Source of the DNA: Holosporaceae bacterium
GTDB lineage: Bacteria; Pseudomonadota; Alphaproteobacteria; UBA3830
Direction of reading: 5' to 3'
Assembly: GCA_031283445.1 (NCBI GenBank)
Contig: JAITBT010000064.1
Location: 1-53,884, forward strand
DNA: 53,884 bases
This document shows positions 36,378-45,937 of this stretch, piece after piece. Below the pieces are notes generated by a model, which worked only from the letters and a program-made list of their open reading frames with translations, was not told the origin of the DNA and searched no databases. Numbering within the stretch: position 1 is the first letter of the stretch; each line of letters starts with the position of its first letter. Made by a program: the position numbers and the translations under genes.

Positions 36378-36917
36378 ATGGCTCGCTTGAAAGATTATTA
36401 TTTTGAGAAAATAGTTCCCCAGTTAAAGGCGGAATTAAAATTTTCTAATGATTTTGAAGTTCCTTATCTTCGAAAGATTGTCCTTAATATGGGAGTAGGC
36501 GAAGGTACTTCCGATAGTAAATACATAAAACAGGCCGTAGAAGAATTGACTATGATTTCCGGACAAAAGGCAGTTATTACTTCTGCTCGCAAATCCATCG
36601 CTACTTTTAAGCTTCGTCAGGGACAAAAAATTGGAGCGATGGTTACTCTTCGCCGTGGACTCATGTATGAATTTCTGGATCGTCTGATAAATATTGCCCT
36701 CCCACGGGTAAGAGATTTTCACGGTCTTTCTCGGAAATCATTTGACGGGAATGGTAATTATTCCTTCGGAGTGAAAGAGCAGATAGTTTTTCCGGAAGTT
36801 GCGATTAGCAACGTTGAGAATATCCATGGCTTGGATGTAACTGTAGTTACAAGTACTAATGATGACGTCCATGCATCGTTATTGTTAAAAGCGTTTAATT
36901 TTCCGTTTGTTTCATAA
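36378..36917 (+). CDS. rplE: 50S ribosomal protein L5
   Basis: Binds 5S rRNA in the central protuberance. The 179 residues show KIVLNMGVGEG, the TMISGQKAVITSARKSIATFKLR run, GAMVTLRRGLMYEFLDRL, and the RDFHGLSRKSFDGNGNYSFG region. Length normal. 13 bases after rplX, 9 before rpsN. Confidence 0.97.
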   Translation: MARLKDYYFEKIVPQLKAELKFSNDFEVPYLRKIVLNMGVGEGTSDSKYIKQAVEELTMISGQKAVITSARKSIATFKLRQGQKIGAMVTLRRGLMYEFLDRLINIALPRVRDFHGLSRKSFDGNGNYSFGVKEQIVFPEVAISNVENIHGLDVTVVTSTNDDVHASLLLKAFNFPFVS

Positions 36918-36926
36918 GGGGTAAGT

Positions 36927-37232
36927 ATGGCTCGTTTAAGTAGCATAGAATCAGCAAAGAGAATTCGCCGAAGGGTAGATGCTAAAAAAGCTCAGCGAGC
37001 GAAACTGAAAGCTATTATTAATGACAAGACTTTGCCATTGGAAGAGCGCTTTGCTGTGCAGCTGAAATTATCTGCGCTACCACGAACGTCGTCATTCACG
37101 AGAATTCGTAATCGCTGTATGGTGACAGGCCGGGCCCGCGGTGTTTACCGAAAGTTTAATATTTCTCGCATTATGTTGAGGGAAATGGCGGCGGAAGGCT
37201 TGGTTCCTGGTGTTCGTAAGGCGAGCTGGTAG
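36927..37232 (+). CDS. rpsN: 30S ribosomal protein S14, zinc-free type
   Basis: Head protein of the small subunit. At 101 residues it is the long form without the zinc-binding CxxC pairs, typical of proteobacteria. It contains [35 protein letters not shown] and a C-terminal [14 protein letters not shown]. Followed by rpsH after 24 bases, one of the larger gaps in the cluster. Confidence 0.95.
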   Translation: MARLSSIESAKRIRRRVDAKKAQRAKLKAIINDKTLPLEERFAVQLKLSALPRTSSFTRIRNRCMVTGRARGVYRKFNISRIMLREMAAEGLVPGVRKASW

Positions 37233-37256
37233 GCATAAAGGTGTGAGGTAACCACA

Positions 37257-37646
37257 ATGACAGATCCTATTTCTGATATGCTGGCGAGAATTAAAAACGC
37301 TTGTCAGCGCTGTTACAAAACGGTTGATGTGCCGTCTTCGAAAGTCAAGGCGTGCGTCTTGCACGTTCTCGAGCGGGAGGGGTACATAAATGGTTTTGAA
37401 GAATTAGATAAAGATAATCGTAAGTTTCTGCGGGTAGATCTGCGTTATTACGAAGGAAAGTCCGTAATAAATATGTTGGATAGAGTTTCTAAACCAAGCC
37501 GCAGAGTGTATTCTAAGCTAAAAAAAATTAGCTCCGTGTTTAATGGGTTTGGTATTTATGTATTGTCTACATCTAAAGGAATCATGTCGGATGCCGAGGC
37601 TAGGGAGAATAATATTGGTGGCGAAATTTTGTGTAAGGTGTTCTGA
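37257..37646 (+). CDS. rpsH: 30S ribosomal protein S8
   Basis: Key 16S rRNA platform protein and, in E. coli, the repressor of the spc operon. The 129 residues contain DPISDMLARIKNA, PSSKVKACVLHVLEREGYI, ISKPSRRVYSK-like (VSKPSRRVYSK) and the ending IMSDAEARENNIGGEILCKVF. 2 bases before rplF. Confidence 0.95.
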   Translation: MTDPISDMLARIKNACQRCYKTVDVPSSKVKACVLHVLEREGYINGFEELDKDNRKFLRVDLRYYEGKSVINMLDRVSKPSRRVYSKLKKISSVFNGFGIYVLSTSKGIMSDAEARENNIGGEILCKVF

Positions 37647-37648
37647 AG

Positions 37649-38182
37649 ATGTCTAGAATTGGAAAACATCCCATAGAAATTCCGACGGGGATTGATGTTA
37701 TGTTAAATAACAACCTTTTAAGTGGAAAAGGGAAAAATGGAAAGTTTGAGTTCAAAGTACACGATAGTGTTAATGTCGAAATTTCGGAGGGAAAAATAAT
37801 ATTTAGTCCTCGTAGTACTGATAAAGAGTCTCGCTCCATGTGGGGGACTTGCCGATCGATTGTTTCTAAAGCTGTTCAAGGATTATCACGCGACTTTGTG
37901 AAAAAAGCTACTCTTGTAGGAGTTGGCTATAAAGCTAACATCCAAGGAAAAAATTTGGTTCTGCAGCTAGGGTATAGCCATGATATCGTATTCGAAATTC
38001 CGACAGATGTGAGGATTATTTGCGAGACTCCAACGATCATTGTTGTTTCTGGTTCGGATAAGCAGCGCGTGGGCGAAATCATAAAGAGGCTTCAAAAATT
38101 TAGAGCTCCAGAGCCATATAAGGGGAAAGGGATCATCATAGAAGGACAATACGTATACCGTAAAGAAGGGAAGAAAAAGTAA
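37649..38182 (+). CDS. rplF: 50S ribosomal protein L6
   Basis: Large-subunit protein near the factor-binding site. The 177 residues consist of two related halves; [12 protein letters not shown] opens the first, and the second carries [12 protein letters not shown], the LQLGYSHDI stretch and the signature PEPYKGKGI. 2 bases before rplR. Confidence 0.96.
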   Translation: MSRIGKHPIEIPTGIDVMLNNNLLSGKGKNGKFEFKVHDSVNVEISEGKIIFSPRSTDKESRSMWGTCRSIVSKAVQGLSRDFVKKATLVGVGYKANIQGKNLVLQLGYSHDIVFEIPTDVRIICETPTIIVVSGSDKQRVGEIIKRLQKFRAPEPYKGKGIIIEGQYVYRKEGKKK

Positions 38183-38184
38183 TT

Positions 38185-38544
38185 ATGGCTAGATTCAATA
38201 AGAAATTTGAACGCCGAGCAAAAAGGGTTCGTTATAAGATTCGACGTAAATTTTCGGGAAGGCCGCGCCTCTCGGTTTTTAGATCGGAACGCCATATTTA
38301 TGCTCAGATTATTGATGATTCTTACGGAAAAACATTATGCGCAGCGTCTACTCTTGATAAAAGTTTAAAAGAGCTTGGGCTGATTTCTGATGGAGAAGCA
38401 GCAGCCAGGGTTGGAGCTCTGCTCGCAGCTCGGGCAGTTGAAGCTGGTGTCCGAGAGGTGGTTTTCGATCGAGGAGGATATAATTATCATGGGCGCGTGA
38501 AGGCTCTTGCCGAGAGCGCTCGCAGCAATGGGTTATTATTTTAA
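38185..38544 (+). CDS. rplR: 50S ribosomal protein L18
   Basis: Binds 5S rRNA. The 119 residues include [21 protein letters not shown], a middle with AASTL, and the C-terminal [21 protein letters not shown] that is typical. A basic N-terminus contacts RNA. rpsE starts 10 bases later. Confidence 0.95.
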   Translation: MARFNKKFERRAKRVRYKIRRKFSGRPRLSVFRSERHIYAQIIDDSYGKTLCAASTLDKSLKELGLISDGEAAARVGALLAARAVEAGVREVVFDRGGYNYHGRVKALAESARSNGLLF

Positions 38545-38554
38545 GGATTTTTTA

Positions 38555-39073
38555 ATGAGTCGTGAAGAAGTAGCTTATACGGAAAAGCTTGTGGCCATAA
38601 ACCGGGTCGCGAAAGTTGTAAAGGGCGGTAAGCGGTTTTCTTTTTCCGCTTTAGTTGTTGTTGGGGATGGTCGCGGAAGAGTTGGCTATGCCGGGGGGAA
38701 GGCGCGTGAAGTTGCGGATGCCGTAAAGAAAGCTACGGAACGAGCCAAGAGATTCATGATAAGAATCCCTATGCGAGAAGGACGTACATTACATCACGAT
38801 TCTCATGGAAAGTTCGGTGCTGGTAGGGTAGTTTTACGAGCGGCTTCGCCCGGCACTGGAATTATAGCTGGAGGCGCTATGCGATCAGTTTTTGAGGCAT
38901 TGGGTATTCAAGATGTCGTTAGTAAATGTATCGGTTCCGCAAATCCTCATAATATGGTGAGGGCCACATTTGATGCGCTTCAGTCGATTGCTTCTCCAAA
39001 ATATGTTGCTAACAAGCGCGGAAAGAGAATCAGTGAGGTGACTTCCCGTAGAGCTCCAGGAGGTGATCGATGA
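38555..39073 (+). CDS. rpsE: 30S ribosomal protein S5
   Basis: Accuracy-related protein at the mRNA entry side. From the ATG at 38555 the protein has 172 residues: [35 protein letters not shown] covers the double-stranded RNA-binding fold (split here into [16 protein letters not shown] and [11 protein letters not shown]), followed by [16 protein letters not shown] and GSANPHNMV. The frame continues 48 bases upstream into rplR, without family support; TAAGGA precedes the chosen start. Overlaps rpmD by 4. Confidence 0.95.
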   Translation: MSREEVAYTEKLVAINRVAKVVKGGKRFSFSALVVVGDGRGRVGYAGGKAREVADAVKKATERAKRFMIRIPMREGRTLHHDSHGKFGAGRVVLRAASPGTGIIAGGAMRSVFEALGIQDVVSKCIGSANPHNMVRATFDALQSIASPKYVANKRGKRISEVTSRRAPGGDR

Positions 39074-39273
39074 TGAGCGAAAAAGCAGAAACCCGGCTAC
39101 ATGTCGTTCAGATCGCCAGTGGTGCTAGGTGTACGAAGTATCAGATTTTGAGTTTGAAAGCTCTTGGGTTAGGAAAAATTGGCAAGCGCGTAGAACTTAC
39201 AGATAATGATTGCATACGAGGATTAATAAAAAAAGTCTCACATTTGATAAAAGTGGAGAATTTAAATGGCTAG
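39070..39273 (+). CDS. rpmD: 50S ribosomal protein L30
   Basis: Small large-subunit protein. The 67 residues have the L30 core: [34 protein letters not shown] (usual LRGLGLRKM/INxxVELxDTP) and the C-terminal [12 protein letters not shown]. Two adjacent ATG codons can start it. Overlaps rpsE by 4 and rplO by 8 bases. Confidence 0.9.
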   Translation: MMSEKAETRLHVVQIASGARCTKYQILSLKALGLGKIGKRVELTDNDCIRGLIKKVSHLIKVENLNG

Positions 39274-39730
39274 TTTCCGGTTAAATAATTTAAAATCGCG
39301 TCATGGGATCGATAAAAAAGCTCTTGGCCGCGGCATAGGTTCTGGCTGTGGCAAGACATGTTCTTATGGTCACAAGGGGGGAAAGGCTCGCTCTGGTAGA
39401 GGCACTGTTCGCTGGTTTGAGGGGGGGCAGTTGCCTATTTACAGAAGGCTCCCGAAGCGTGGTTTTGTGTCAATGTGCTCGAAAGCCTTAGTTGCGTGCG
39501 TAAATCTTTTAGATTTGCAGAGGCTTTGCGAGGCTAAGGTCCTTTCTTCTGGTCAAGATGTTGACTTAACAACATTGAAAGCAACAGGATTGGCTCGCAA
39601 ATCGGCCGTCTCGTTTCGCCTTTTGGCGAAAGGAACACTATTGGTACCTTTGCAAATTTCTGGTGGATACGCATCCGCAGCGGCAGTTCGAGGAGTCGAG
39701 GCTGCGGGTGGAACAATAAAGGTGATTTAA
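39266..39730 (+). CDS. rplO: 50S ribosomal protein L15
   Basis: Late-assembly large-subunit protein. The 154 residues contain RGIGSGCGKTCSYGHKGGKARSG (as RGIGSGCGKT and GHKGGKARSG), FEGGQLPIYRRLPKRGF, and the C-terminal AAGGTIKVI. Start overlaps rpmD by 8 bases. secY follows after 6 bases. Confidence 0.96.
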   Translation: MASFRLNNLKSRHGIDKKALGRGIGSGCGKTCSYGHKGGKARSGRGTVRWFEGGQLPIYRRLPKRGFVSMCSKALVACVNLLDLQRLCEAKVLSSGQDVDLTTLKATGLARKSAVSFRLLAKGTLLVPLQISGGYASAAAVRGVEAAGGTIKVI

Positions 39731-39736
39731 GTAATT

Positions 39737-41065
39737 ATGACAAGTCCTGTTTTCGCTCAAAATTTGAGCTTTGAAACTTTTTCAAAAGCTTCTGATTTAA
39801 AAAAAAGATTGCTCTTTGCGATTTTTTCCCTTTTTATTTATCGAATAGGCACATATATCCCTCTTCCAGGTTTGGATCCTGCTGCCATTGCGGAGTTAGC
39901 TGCTAGGCATCTTAAAGATAGCGGGATTCTTGGGATGTTTAATATGTTTTCTGGTGGTGCTCTTAGTCGTATGACGATTTTTGCCCTTAATTTGATGCCA
40001 TATATATCGTCCAGCATTATTATTCAACTCTTTACTATGGTTTCTCCCACGCTAGAGGCCTTGAAAAAGGAAGGTGAATCCGGACGCCGGAAGCTCTCTC
40101 AATATACAAAATATTTGACGATCCTTATCGCTAGTTTTCAGGCTTATGGCATCAGTCTTTTCTTGATGTCCGCACAAGCCGGGCCTGTTGTTATCGGGCG
40201 CCTGTTTCCTGTAATCGCCGTTCCTTCGCTGGTCTGTGGCACGTTGTTCCTAGTTTGGTTAGGCGAGCAGATAACCTCTCGTGGAATCGGAAACGGCTCT
40301 TCGCTGTTAATTTTTTCTGGTATCGTCGCCAATATGCCGACCAGCATCGCCAATATTTTTGAATTGGGGCGCGCTGGTGTGCTTTCGATTTTTTCCGTAT
40401 TAACTATATTTTTGGTTGCGGTAGCTGTAATTATTTTCGTGGTATATATGGAGCGGGCGCAGCGACGTGTTTCTATTAGTTATCCACAGAGACAGGCTTC
40501 TATAACCCACGGTGGTGGCCCCGGAGGGAGTCATCTCCCATTGAAAATTAATTCTGCCGGTGTTATTCCCCCAATTTTTGCTTATTCTCTGCTGTCGATG
40601 CCGCTTATGCTCGCTAATTTTGTAAGCAATAATGAAAATGAACTTTTAAAATCCATTTTCGAATTTTTTAGCAGGGGAGGCGTACTATTTTCGCTAATTC
40701 TGATTATTTTGATAATATTCTTCTCGTTTTTCTATACAGCGATCGTTTTCGATCCAAAGGAAACGGCTGATAACTTAAAAAAAGCTGGAGGGTTTATTCC
40801 TGGAGTGCGACCAGGCCAGGCGACAACAGATTATCTGGATTATATTCTAACTCGTCTGACGACGGTGGGTGCGCTTTATATGTCGTTTGTTTGTATCCTC
40901 CCAGATGTGATGAATGCAAAATTCGGAATACATTTTATATTTGGTGGCACGGGTATTCTGATTATAGTCGGCGTCACCATGGATACGATTTCACAAATTT
41001 ACACACACATTCTTTCTCATCAATATAAAGGTGTACTTAAAAAGGTGGAAAAGAGACGTAAATGA
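39737..41065 (+). CDS. secY: Protein translocase subunit SecY
   Basis: Pore subunit of the SecYEG channel for protein export and membrane insertion. The 442 residues have ten membrane segments. Conserved regions are RIGTYIPLPGLD, LNLMPYISSSIIIQL, GESGRRKLSQYTKYLT, GIGNGSSLLIFSGIV, the plug and loop 8 stretch RRVSISYPQR, LPLKINSAGVIPPIFA, and FIPGVRPGQAT. Ends just before adk with a 4-base overlap (ATGA). Confidence 0.97.
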   Translation: MTSPVFAQNLSFETFSKASDLKKRLLFAIFSLFIYRIGTYIPLPGLDPAAIAELAARHLKDSGILGMFNMFSGGALSRMTIFALNLMPYISSSIIIQLFTMVSPTLEALKKEGESGRRKLSQYTKYLTILIASFQAYGISLFLMSAQAGPVVIGRLFPVIAVPSLVCGTLFLVWLGEQITSRGIGNGSSLLIFSGIVANMPTSIANIFELGRAGVLSIFSVLTIFLVAVAVIIFVVYMERAQRRVSISYPQRQASITHGGGPGGSHLPLKINSAGVIPPIFAYSLLSMPLMLANFVSNNENELLKSIFEFFSRGGVLFSLILIILIIFFSFFYTAIVFDPKETADNLKKAGGFIPGVRPGQATTDYLDYILTRLTTVGALYMSFVCILPDVMNAKFGIHFIFGGTGILIIVGVTMDTISQIYTHILSHQYKGVLKKVEKRRK

Positions 41066-41721
41066 AAAATACCACCTTAATAGTTTTGCTTGGCGCTCCC
41101 GGTTCTGGGAAGGGAACCGTCGCACAATATATAACAAAGAAATATAATGTTTGCTATTTTTCCACTGGAAATTTATTAAGAAATGAAGTAAAAAAGAAAT
41201 CCGATATGGGTTGTAAAGTGGAGAGTATACTGGGGTCCGGAGGGTTGGTTAGCGACGATATTGTAAATGAAATTGTTGAAAAGAACCTGAGAGGAATCTC
41301 CGAGGAATATGGCGCTGTGGTTTTGGATGGGTATCCCAGGACAAAGAAGCAGGCGCTCATGCTGGAATGCAGATATGCACCGGTCCCTGATTGTAGGGTA
41401 CAAGCGATTTTATTAAATGTCGCGCCGGAAGAAATAATATCCCGAATCTCGCAACGTACTATCTGTGATTCTTGTGGAAGTGCCTATGGTCCATCGCAAC
41501 GGAAGACTGCTTGTGCCTGCGGGGGCGCGCTGGTAAGAAGAAAAGATGATGAGGAAGTCGTTGTTCGGCATCGGCTAGAGGAATATGAAAGGGAAATCGA
41601 ACCTCTGTTAGCTTATTACGCGGATAAATTGATAGAGATAGACGGCGCGGATTCTCTTGAGGGGGTCGCAGCGCAGGTGGAGGCTCACTTAAGGAGTCTA
41701 GGAATAGAGGAGAGGAGATAG
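41062..41721 (+). CDS. adk: Adenylate kinase
   Basis: Interconverts ATP+AMP and 2 ADP. The 219 residues carry the P-loop GAPGSGKGT at 11-19, the AMP-binding STGNLLR and DGYPRT, and a LID with cysteines in ICDSCGS and CACGG. The second pair is C-x-C, whereas zinc-binding LIDs normally have C-x2-C or C-x2-D, and the LID is shorter than usual. RKDDEEVVVRHRLEEY matches the family. Overlaps secY by 4 bases; rpsM follows after 3 bases, as in the alphaproteobacterial secY-adk-rpsM order. Confidence 0.94.
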   Translation: MKNTTLIVLLGAPGSGKGTVAQYITKKYNVCYFSTGNLLRNEVKKKSDMGCKVESILGSGGLVSDDIVNEIVEKNLRGISEEYGAVVLDGYPRTKKQALMLECRYAPVPDCRVQAILLNVAPEEIISRISQRTICDSCGSAYGPSQRKTACACGGALVRRKDDEEVVVRHRLEEYEREIEPLLAYYADKLIEIDGADSLEGVAAQVEAHLRSLGIEERR

Positions 41722-41724
41722 CTG

Positions 41725-42102
41725 GTGGCACGTATAGCTGGTGTTAATTTGCCTGATAAGAAACGCGTGGAATTTGCTTTGCGGTATATTTATGGTATCG
41801 GACCTAGTCGTTCGGGCATCATTTGTCGAAAATTGGGAATACCAGATACAAAAAGGGTTTATGAGTTAACCGATGAGGAAGTGCTGAGGATCCGTGAAGT
41901 AATCGATCGGGACTATCAGGTTGAAGGTGATCTAAGAAGAGCTGTTACTATGAACATCAAGAGGCTTATGGATTTAGGATGTTATCGAGGCTTCCGTCAT
42001 CGGAAAGGTCTGCCGGTTCATGGTCAGCGGACGCATACAAATGCAAGGACTCGTAAGGGTAAGGCACGAGCTATTCCTGGAAAGAAAAAAGTGACCAAAT
42101 AG
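41725..42102 (+). CDS. rpsM: 30S ribosomal protein S13
   Basis: Head protein that bridges to the large subunit and contacts P-site tRNA. The 125 residues start with [20 protein letters not shown] (split ARIAGVNLP and [14 protein letters not shown]) and include [27 protein letters not shown] in pieces. GTG start with AGAGGAGA just upstream, inside the end of adk. Confidence 0.95.
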   Translation: MARIAGVNLPDKKRVEFALRYIYGIGPSRSGIICRKLGIPDTKRVYELTDEEVLRIREVIDRDYQVEGDLRRAVTMNIKRLMDLGCYRGFRHRKGLPVHGQRTHTNARTRKGKARAIPGKKKVTK

Positions 42103-42113
42103 AGAGGAAATGT

Positions 42114-42506
42114 ATGGCCTATAAAAAAACTCAGAAGCTGAAGAAGAAAGATAAAAAGAATATCGCTTATGGCATTGTTCATATCAACGCGACGTTTAAT
42201 AATACTATGGTTACTATCTCGGATCCACAAGGGAATGCAATTGCCTGGAGCTCAGCCGGAAGTTCTGGCTTCAAGGGATCTCGCAAGTCAACACCGTATG
42301 CGGCACAAGTTGCCGCGGAACGCGCTGTAACGAGGGCCCTGGAACATGGACTGAAAAATGTCGATGTGGAAATTATGGGCCCAGGTTCAGGCCGTGAATC
42401 AGCTCTGCGAGCGTTCCAGACTTTGGGACTTGTAGTTGGTGCGATTCGTGATGTAACTCCTATTCCACATAATGGTTGTAGGCCTCCGAAACGCCGCAGA
42501 GTTTAG
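42114..42506 (+). CDS. rpsK: 30S ribosomal protein S11
   Basis: Platform protein near the exit-site codon. The 130 residues contain [37 protein letters not shown], and the invariant C-terminus [16 protein letters not shown]. It stands directly before rpoA; rpsD, which lies here in gammaproteobacteria, is missing as is usual in alphaproteobacteria. Confidence 0.97.
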   Translation: MAYKKTQKLKKKDKKNIAYGIVHINATFNNTMVTISDPQGNAIAWSSAGSSGFKGSRKSTPYAAQVAAERAVTRALEHGLKNVDVEIMGPGSGRESALRAFQTLGLVVGAIRDVTPIPHNGCRPPKRRRV

Positions 42507-42528
42507 ATAAAAAGTAAAGGGGTTCGAG

Positions 42529-43557
42529 GTGATTCAAAAACAATGGCAAGATTTGATTAAGCCCTACAGAGTTCAACTTGAAAGCCGTGAGCTTGGTGCA
42601 GATCGGCGCGTAGGGCGTGTGGTGGCAGAACCTCTGGAAAGAGGATTCGGCTTGACTCTCGGTAATGCCCTGCGTCGTGTTCTTCTGTCTTCGCTAAAAG
42701 GGGCTGCTGTTACGTCCCTTCGTATAGCTGGTGTAGTTCATGAATTTTCTTCCATTGCTGGCGTTTTAGAAGATGTCACGGATATTATTCTGAATGTAAA
42801 ATCAATGCCTTTGAAAATGGAGTGCGATAGTCCCCGAAAGATGAAAATTAATGTTAAAGGACCATGCGAAGTTACTGCGGGGATGCTGGATTTAGGAGCG
42901 GAAATAACTGTCTTGAATCCGGATCATCATATTTGTACAGTCGGAGAAAAAGCATCTTTTTCGATGGAGCTAGAAGTGGCTATAGGTCGCGGATATGTTA
43001 CAGGTACTCAGAATAGCGTAGAGGGTGCACCAAGTGGAACCCTTTTTATCGATTCTATATTTAATCCAGTAAAAAAGGTCTCATATCGGGTAGAAAATAC
43101 ACGCGTTAACCAGGCTACAGATTATGATAAACTAATAATTGATGTAGAAACAAATGGCGCCCTTTCGCCGGAGGATGCTGTGGCTATGTCTGCACGCATA
43201 CTGCAAGATCAATTCCAAAAATTCATCAATTTTGAAGAAGAAACAGAATCGGATGATGAAAAGAAAGAGCAAATTCTGCCTTTCAATTCCAATTTATTAA
43301 GAAAAGTTGAGGATTTGGAATTATCTGTTCGGTCTATGAATTGTTTGAAAAATGATAATGTTGTCTATATAGGCGATCTTGTGCGAAAAACCGAGAACGA
43401 AATGTTACGTACTCCTAATTTTGGAAGGAAATCTTTAAATGAAATTAAAGAAGTTCTTTCTCAGATGGGGCTTTATTTAGGCATGCAAATTAATGGCTGG
43501 CCTTTTGAAACTGTAGAAGAATCTGGGAAAAAAGTGCATAATGAAAGTAAATTTTAA
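42529..43557 (+). CDS. rpoA: RNA polymerase subunit alpha
   Basis: Assembly platform of RNA polymerase. The 342 residues comprise an N-terminal domain with [19 protein letters not shown] near 40-60 and a C-terminal domain (about 255-325) that contacts promoter UP DNA and activators. The latter shows [17 protein letters not shown] and [10 protein letters not shown]. Between them is an acidic linker ([12 protein letters not shown]). GTG start with AAAGGGG upstream. Confidence 0.97.
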   Translation: MIQKQWQDLIKPYRVQLESRELGADRRVGRVVAEPLERGFGLTLGNALRRVLLSSLKGAAVTSLRIAGVVHEFSSIAGVLEDVTDIILNVKSMPLKMECDSPRKMKINVKGPCEVTAGMLDLGAEITVLNPDHHICTVGEKASFSMELEVAIGRGYVTGTQNSVEGAPSGTLFIDSIFNPVKKVSYRVENTRVNQATDYDKLIIDVETNGALSPEDAVAMSARILQDQFQKFINFEEETESDDEKKEQILPFNSNLLRKVEDLELSVRSMNCLKNDNVVYIGDLVRKTENEMLRTPNFGRKSLNEIKEVLSQMGLYLGMQINGWPFETVEESGKKVHNESKF

Positions 43558-43568
43558 GGAGATTTCTC

Positions 43569-43973
43569 GTGCGCCATAAGATTAGTGGAAGAAAGTTTAA
43601 CAGACGAACCGCTCAGCGACTTGCTTTGTTCAATGGTTTAGCTAAATCTTTGCTGAAATATGAGCAAATTGTCACAACCCTTCCCAAGGCAAAAGATTTA
43701 AGACCGGTAGTTGAAAAACTGATTACTCTAGGGAAAACTCCATCTGTGGCAAACAGAAGAAACTTATTTGCGAAATTGCGGGATGATAGCCTGGTTGCAA
43801 AGGTGTTCGGTCCTTTGGCAGCTCGTTATGCACTGCGAAATGGTGGATATACTCGCATCGTAAAGTGTGGATTTCGGCAGGGTGATATGGCGCCAATCGC
43901 TGTGATTGAATTGTTAGAGCGAAATGAGTCTGCCAAAAGACCGGCTGTAGTCGCAGAATCACTGTCATCATAA
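43569..43973 (+). CDS. rplQ: 50S ribosomal protein L17
   Basis: Last gene of the ribosomal run. The 134 residues show [42 protein letters not shown] in pieces, and [27 protein letters not shown] start with AAGGAG closely upstream. A promoter search downstream gives only a weak candidate before the carboxypeptidase gene, and no clear terminator was seen. Confidence 0.96.
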   Translation: MRHKISGRKFNRRTAQRLALFNGLAKSLLKYEQIVTTLPKAKDLRPVVEKLITLGKTPSVANRRNLFAKLRDDSLVAKVFGPLAARYALRNGGYTRIVKCGFRQGDMAPIAVIELLERNESAKRPAVVAESLSS

Positions 43974-44117
43974 TTATTTCATTTATTCATGCAAATCGAG
44001 AATCTCTATGATACTTAAGGGAGGTTTTTGTTTCAGGGGTTGTACATAAATTTATCTTATTTCTTCTCTTGCGAGCGTGGTATTGGTATCATTTGCAAGT
44101 TTATGGGGAATTTAGAA

Positions 44118-45293
44118 ATGAAAACGGTGATAGTTTTTCTAACTATTTTGATGTGTTCCAGCTTCAAACTCGTTAATGCAGATCGTAATATTGATGCTAA
44201 GCAAGCCATCCTGATGGATGCGGAAACGGGGGATTGTCTTTATGAAATGAATGCAGAAGAGAGATGTGCACCATCTTCCATGACCAAGCTGATGGTGTTA
44301 TATATATTATTTTCTGCAATTGATTCCGGGCGTATTAATTTAAAAGATAAATTCCTCATAAGTAAAATAGCACAGAAGATGAAAGGTTCCAGAAGTTTTT
44401 TTACTGCCGGAAGTCTGGTTTGTGTCGAAGATTTGATCCGTAGTGTTGTAGTCCATTCCGGAAACGATGCCTGCGTCGCAATCGCGGAAGGGATGTATGG
44501 TGATGTGGAATCTTTCGTGGACCAAATGAATAAAAAAGCTAAGGAGTTTGGGTTAAAGAACACGAATTTTACAAATCCATCCGGTCTTCCGGATGAAGAC
44601 CATTTTTCGAGTGTTCATGATATCGCTTCTGTCGCCAGCAAGCTCATCGCGGATTTTCCACAATTCTACCATTATTTTTCCGAAAAAGTTTTTACAATTA
44701 ACTCCATAACGCAGCAAAATCGCAATACTCTTTTGGGAAATGCTTTGAAGGTTGACGGTCTCAAAACGGGCAAAACTAATTCCGGTGGATATGGAATTGC
44801 TGTGTCTGCAAAAAATAATGGGAAACGTTTAATAGCCGTCGTTAATGGATGCACATCCGCCCGAGGGAGAGCACGGGCTGCTAATGAATTATTGGCTCTT
44901 GGATTACGGGAATATACTTCACTTAAGATAGTAGAAGCCGGAAAGCCTGTTTCAGAAATTACCGTAAATATGGGAGAAAAAGATAAAGTTGGTCTTTGTA
45001 CTCACGAAGATGTTAACGCTGTGATTTCTAAAAAATACAGAAAATCACTACAGATCGTAGTTATTGTTAAAGAGCCGGTGGATGCTCCTCTCGATTTAGG
45101 GAGGAAATTTGGAGAGTTGGTATATAAGTACGGGAACTTTACGTCCCAAAAGTACGATTTATTTGCTGTAGAACCGATAAAAAGATCCGGTTTCTTCCCG
45201 TGGGTAAAAGTTGTGCTGTGGCGCCTTATTTACGGCAAAGAAGATGCTAAAGAGGTTGTTAAAAACCCTATTATAAATATTCCACAGGATTAA
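44118..45293 (+). CDS. D-alanyl-D-alanine carboxypeptidase, S11 family
   Basis: Periplasmic penicillin-binding protein that trims the terminal D-Ala of peptidoglycan stems. The active-site triad is complete: SSMTK (SxxK), SGN (SxN) and KTG in DGLKTGKTN. From the ATG at 44118 a signal peptide MKTVIVFLTILMCSSFKLVNA starts the 391-residue protein. A C-terminal beta domain and an end near a hydrophobic VVLWRLIYG segment may anchor it. The frame also extends to a TTG at 44028 with the very strong site AAGGGAGG, which would add 30 residues ahead of the signal peptide; the start is therefore uncertain. tmk follows after 4 bases. Confidence 0.85.
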   Translation: MKTVIVFLTILMCSSFKLVNADRNIDAKQAILMDAETGDCLYEMNAEERCAPSSMTKLMVLYILFSAIDSGRINLKDKFLISKIAQKMKGSRSFFTAGSLVCVEDLIRSVVVHSGNDACVAIAEGMYGDVESFVDQMNKKAKEFGLKNTNFTNPSGLPDEDHFSSVHDIASVASKLIADFPQFYHYFSEKVFTINSITQQNRNTLLGNALKVDGLKTGKTNSGGYGIAVSAKNNGKRLIAVVNGCTSARGRARAANELLALGLREYTSLKIVEAGKPVSEITVNMGEKDKVGLCTHEDVNAVISKKYRKSLQIVVIVKEPVDAPLDLGRKFGELVYKYGNFTSQKYDLFAVEPIKRSGFFPWVKVVLWRLIYGKEDAKEVVKNPIINIPQD

Positions 45294-45297
45294 TAAT

Positions 45298-45927
45298 ATG
45301 GACGTCAATGGTAGATTTATTACTTTTGAAGGTGGTGAAGGTGTTGGCAAATCGACGCAAGCAAAATTGCTGGCTGAGAAATTAGTTACTCTAAAACAAA
45401 AAGTTAATCTTACAAGAGAACCTGGTGGATGCGAAATTGGAGAAAAGGTTAGGGAAATTTTAAAGAGTAATTCGCGAAGTATTGATCCAATATGCGAACT
45501 TTTCCTGCTATTTGCTGCACGTCGGGATCATTTCATAAATTTAATAACTCCGTGGCTGAAAGAAGGGTATTTTGTTATTTGTGATAGGTTTTATGATTCA
45601 TCATTGATCTATCAGGGGCTTTTAAAAAATGTTTCCATTGAGGATATTATGAAATTAAAGCAGATTACCATAGGAAATTTCGATCCAGACCTCACAATAG
45701 TTCTTGATGTCAGTACCGATATTTCAATTCAAAGGTTAATAACGCGGCATTTGGTCCATGATGAATATGATCAAATGAGCCGACAAAAGCATGATATCAT
45801 TAGGAATGGTTTTCAAAAAATAGCCGATATTTTTTCATTTCGCTCCGTGTTAATAAACGCAGAAGGATCTGAAAAATCAGTTTTTAAAAAAATTTGGAAA
45901 GCGTTTGAGAAAAGAATAGGTATTTGA
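45298..45927 (+). CDS. tmk: Thymidylate kinase
   Basis: Phosphorylates dTMP to dTDP. The 209 residues have the P-loop FEGGEGVGKST at 9-19, the DR-x motif CDRFYDSSLIYQG, and the LTREPGG motif. LID residues lie around ISIQRLITRHLVHDEYDQM. Between the carboxypeptidase and ruvC; the common alphaproteobacterial follower holB is not present here. Confidence 0.93.
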   Translation: MDVNGRFITFEGGEGVGKSTQAKLLAEKLVTLKQKVNLTREPGGCEIGEKVREILKSNSRSIDPICELFLLFAARRDHFINLITPWLKEGYFVICDRFYDSSLIYQGLLKNVSIEDIMKLKQITIGNFDPDLTIVLDVSTDISIQRLITRHLVHDEYDQMSRQKHDIIRNGFQKIADIFSFRSVLINAEGSEKSVFKKIWKAFEKRIGI

Positions 45928-45937
45928 GGATAGAAGA

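Noticed and set aside
40480-40488. Perfect DnaA-box sequence TTATCCACA
   Set aside because: It is single and lies inside secY, far from dnaN and without other boxes or an AT-rich unwinding region, so it is most likely a chance match and not an origin.
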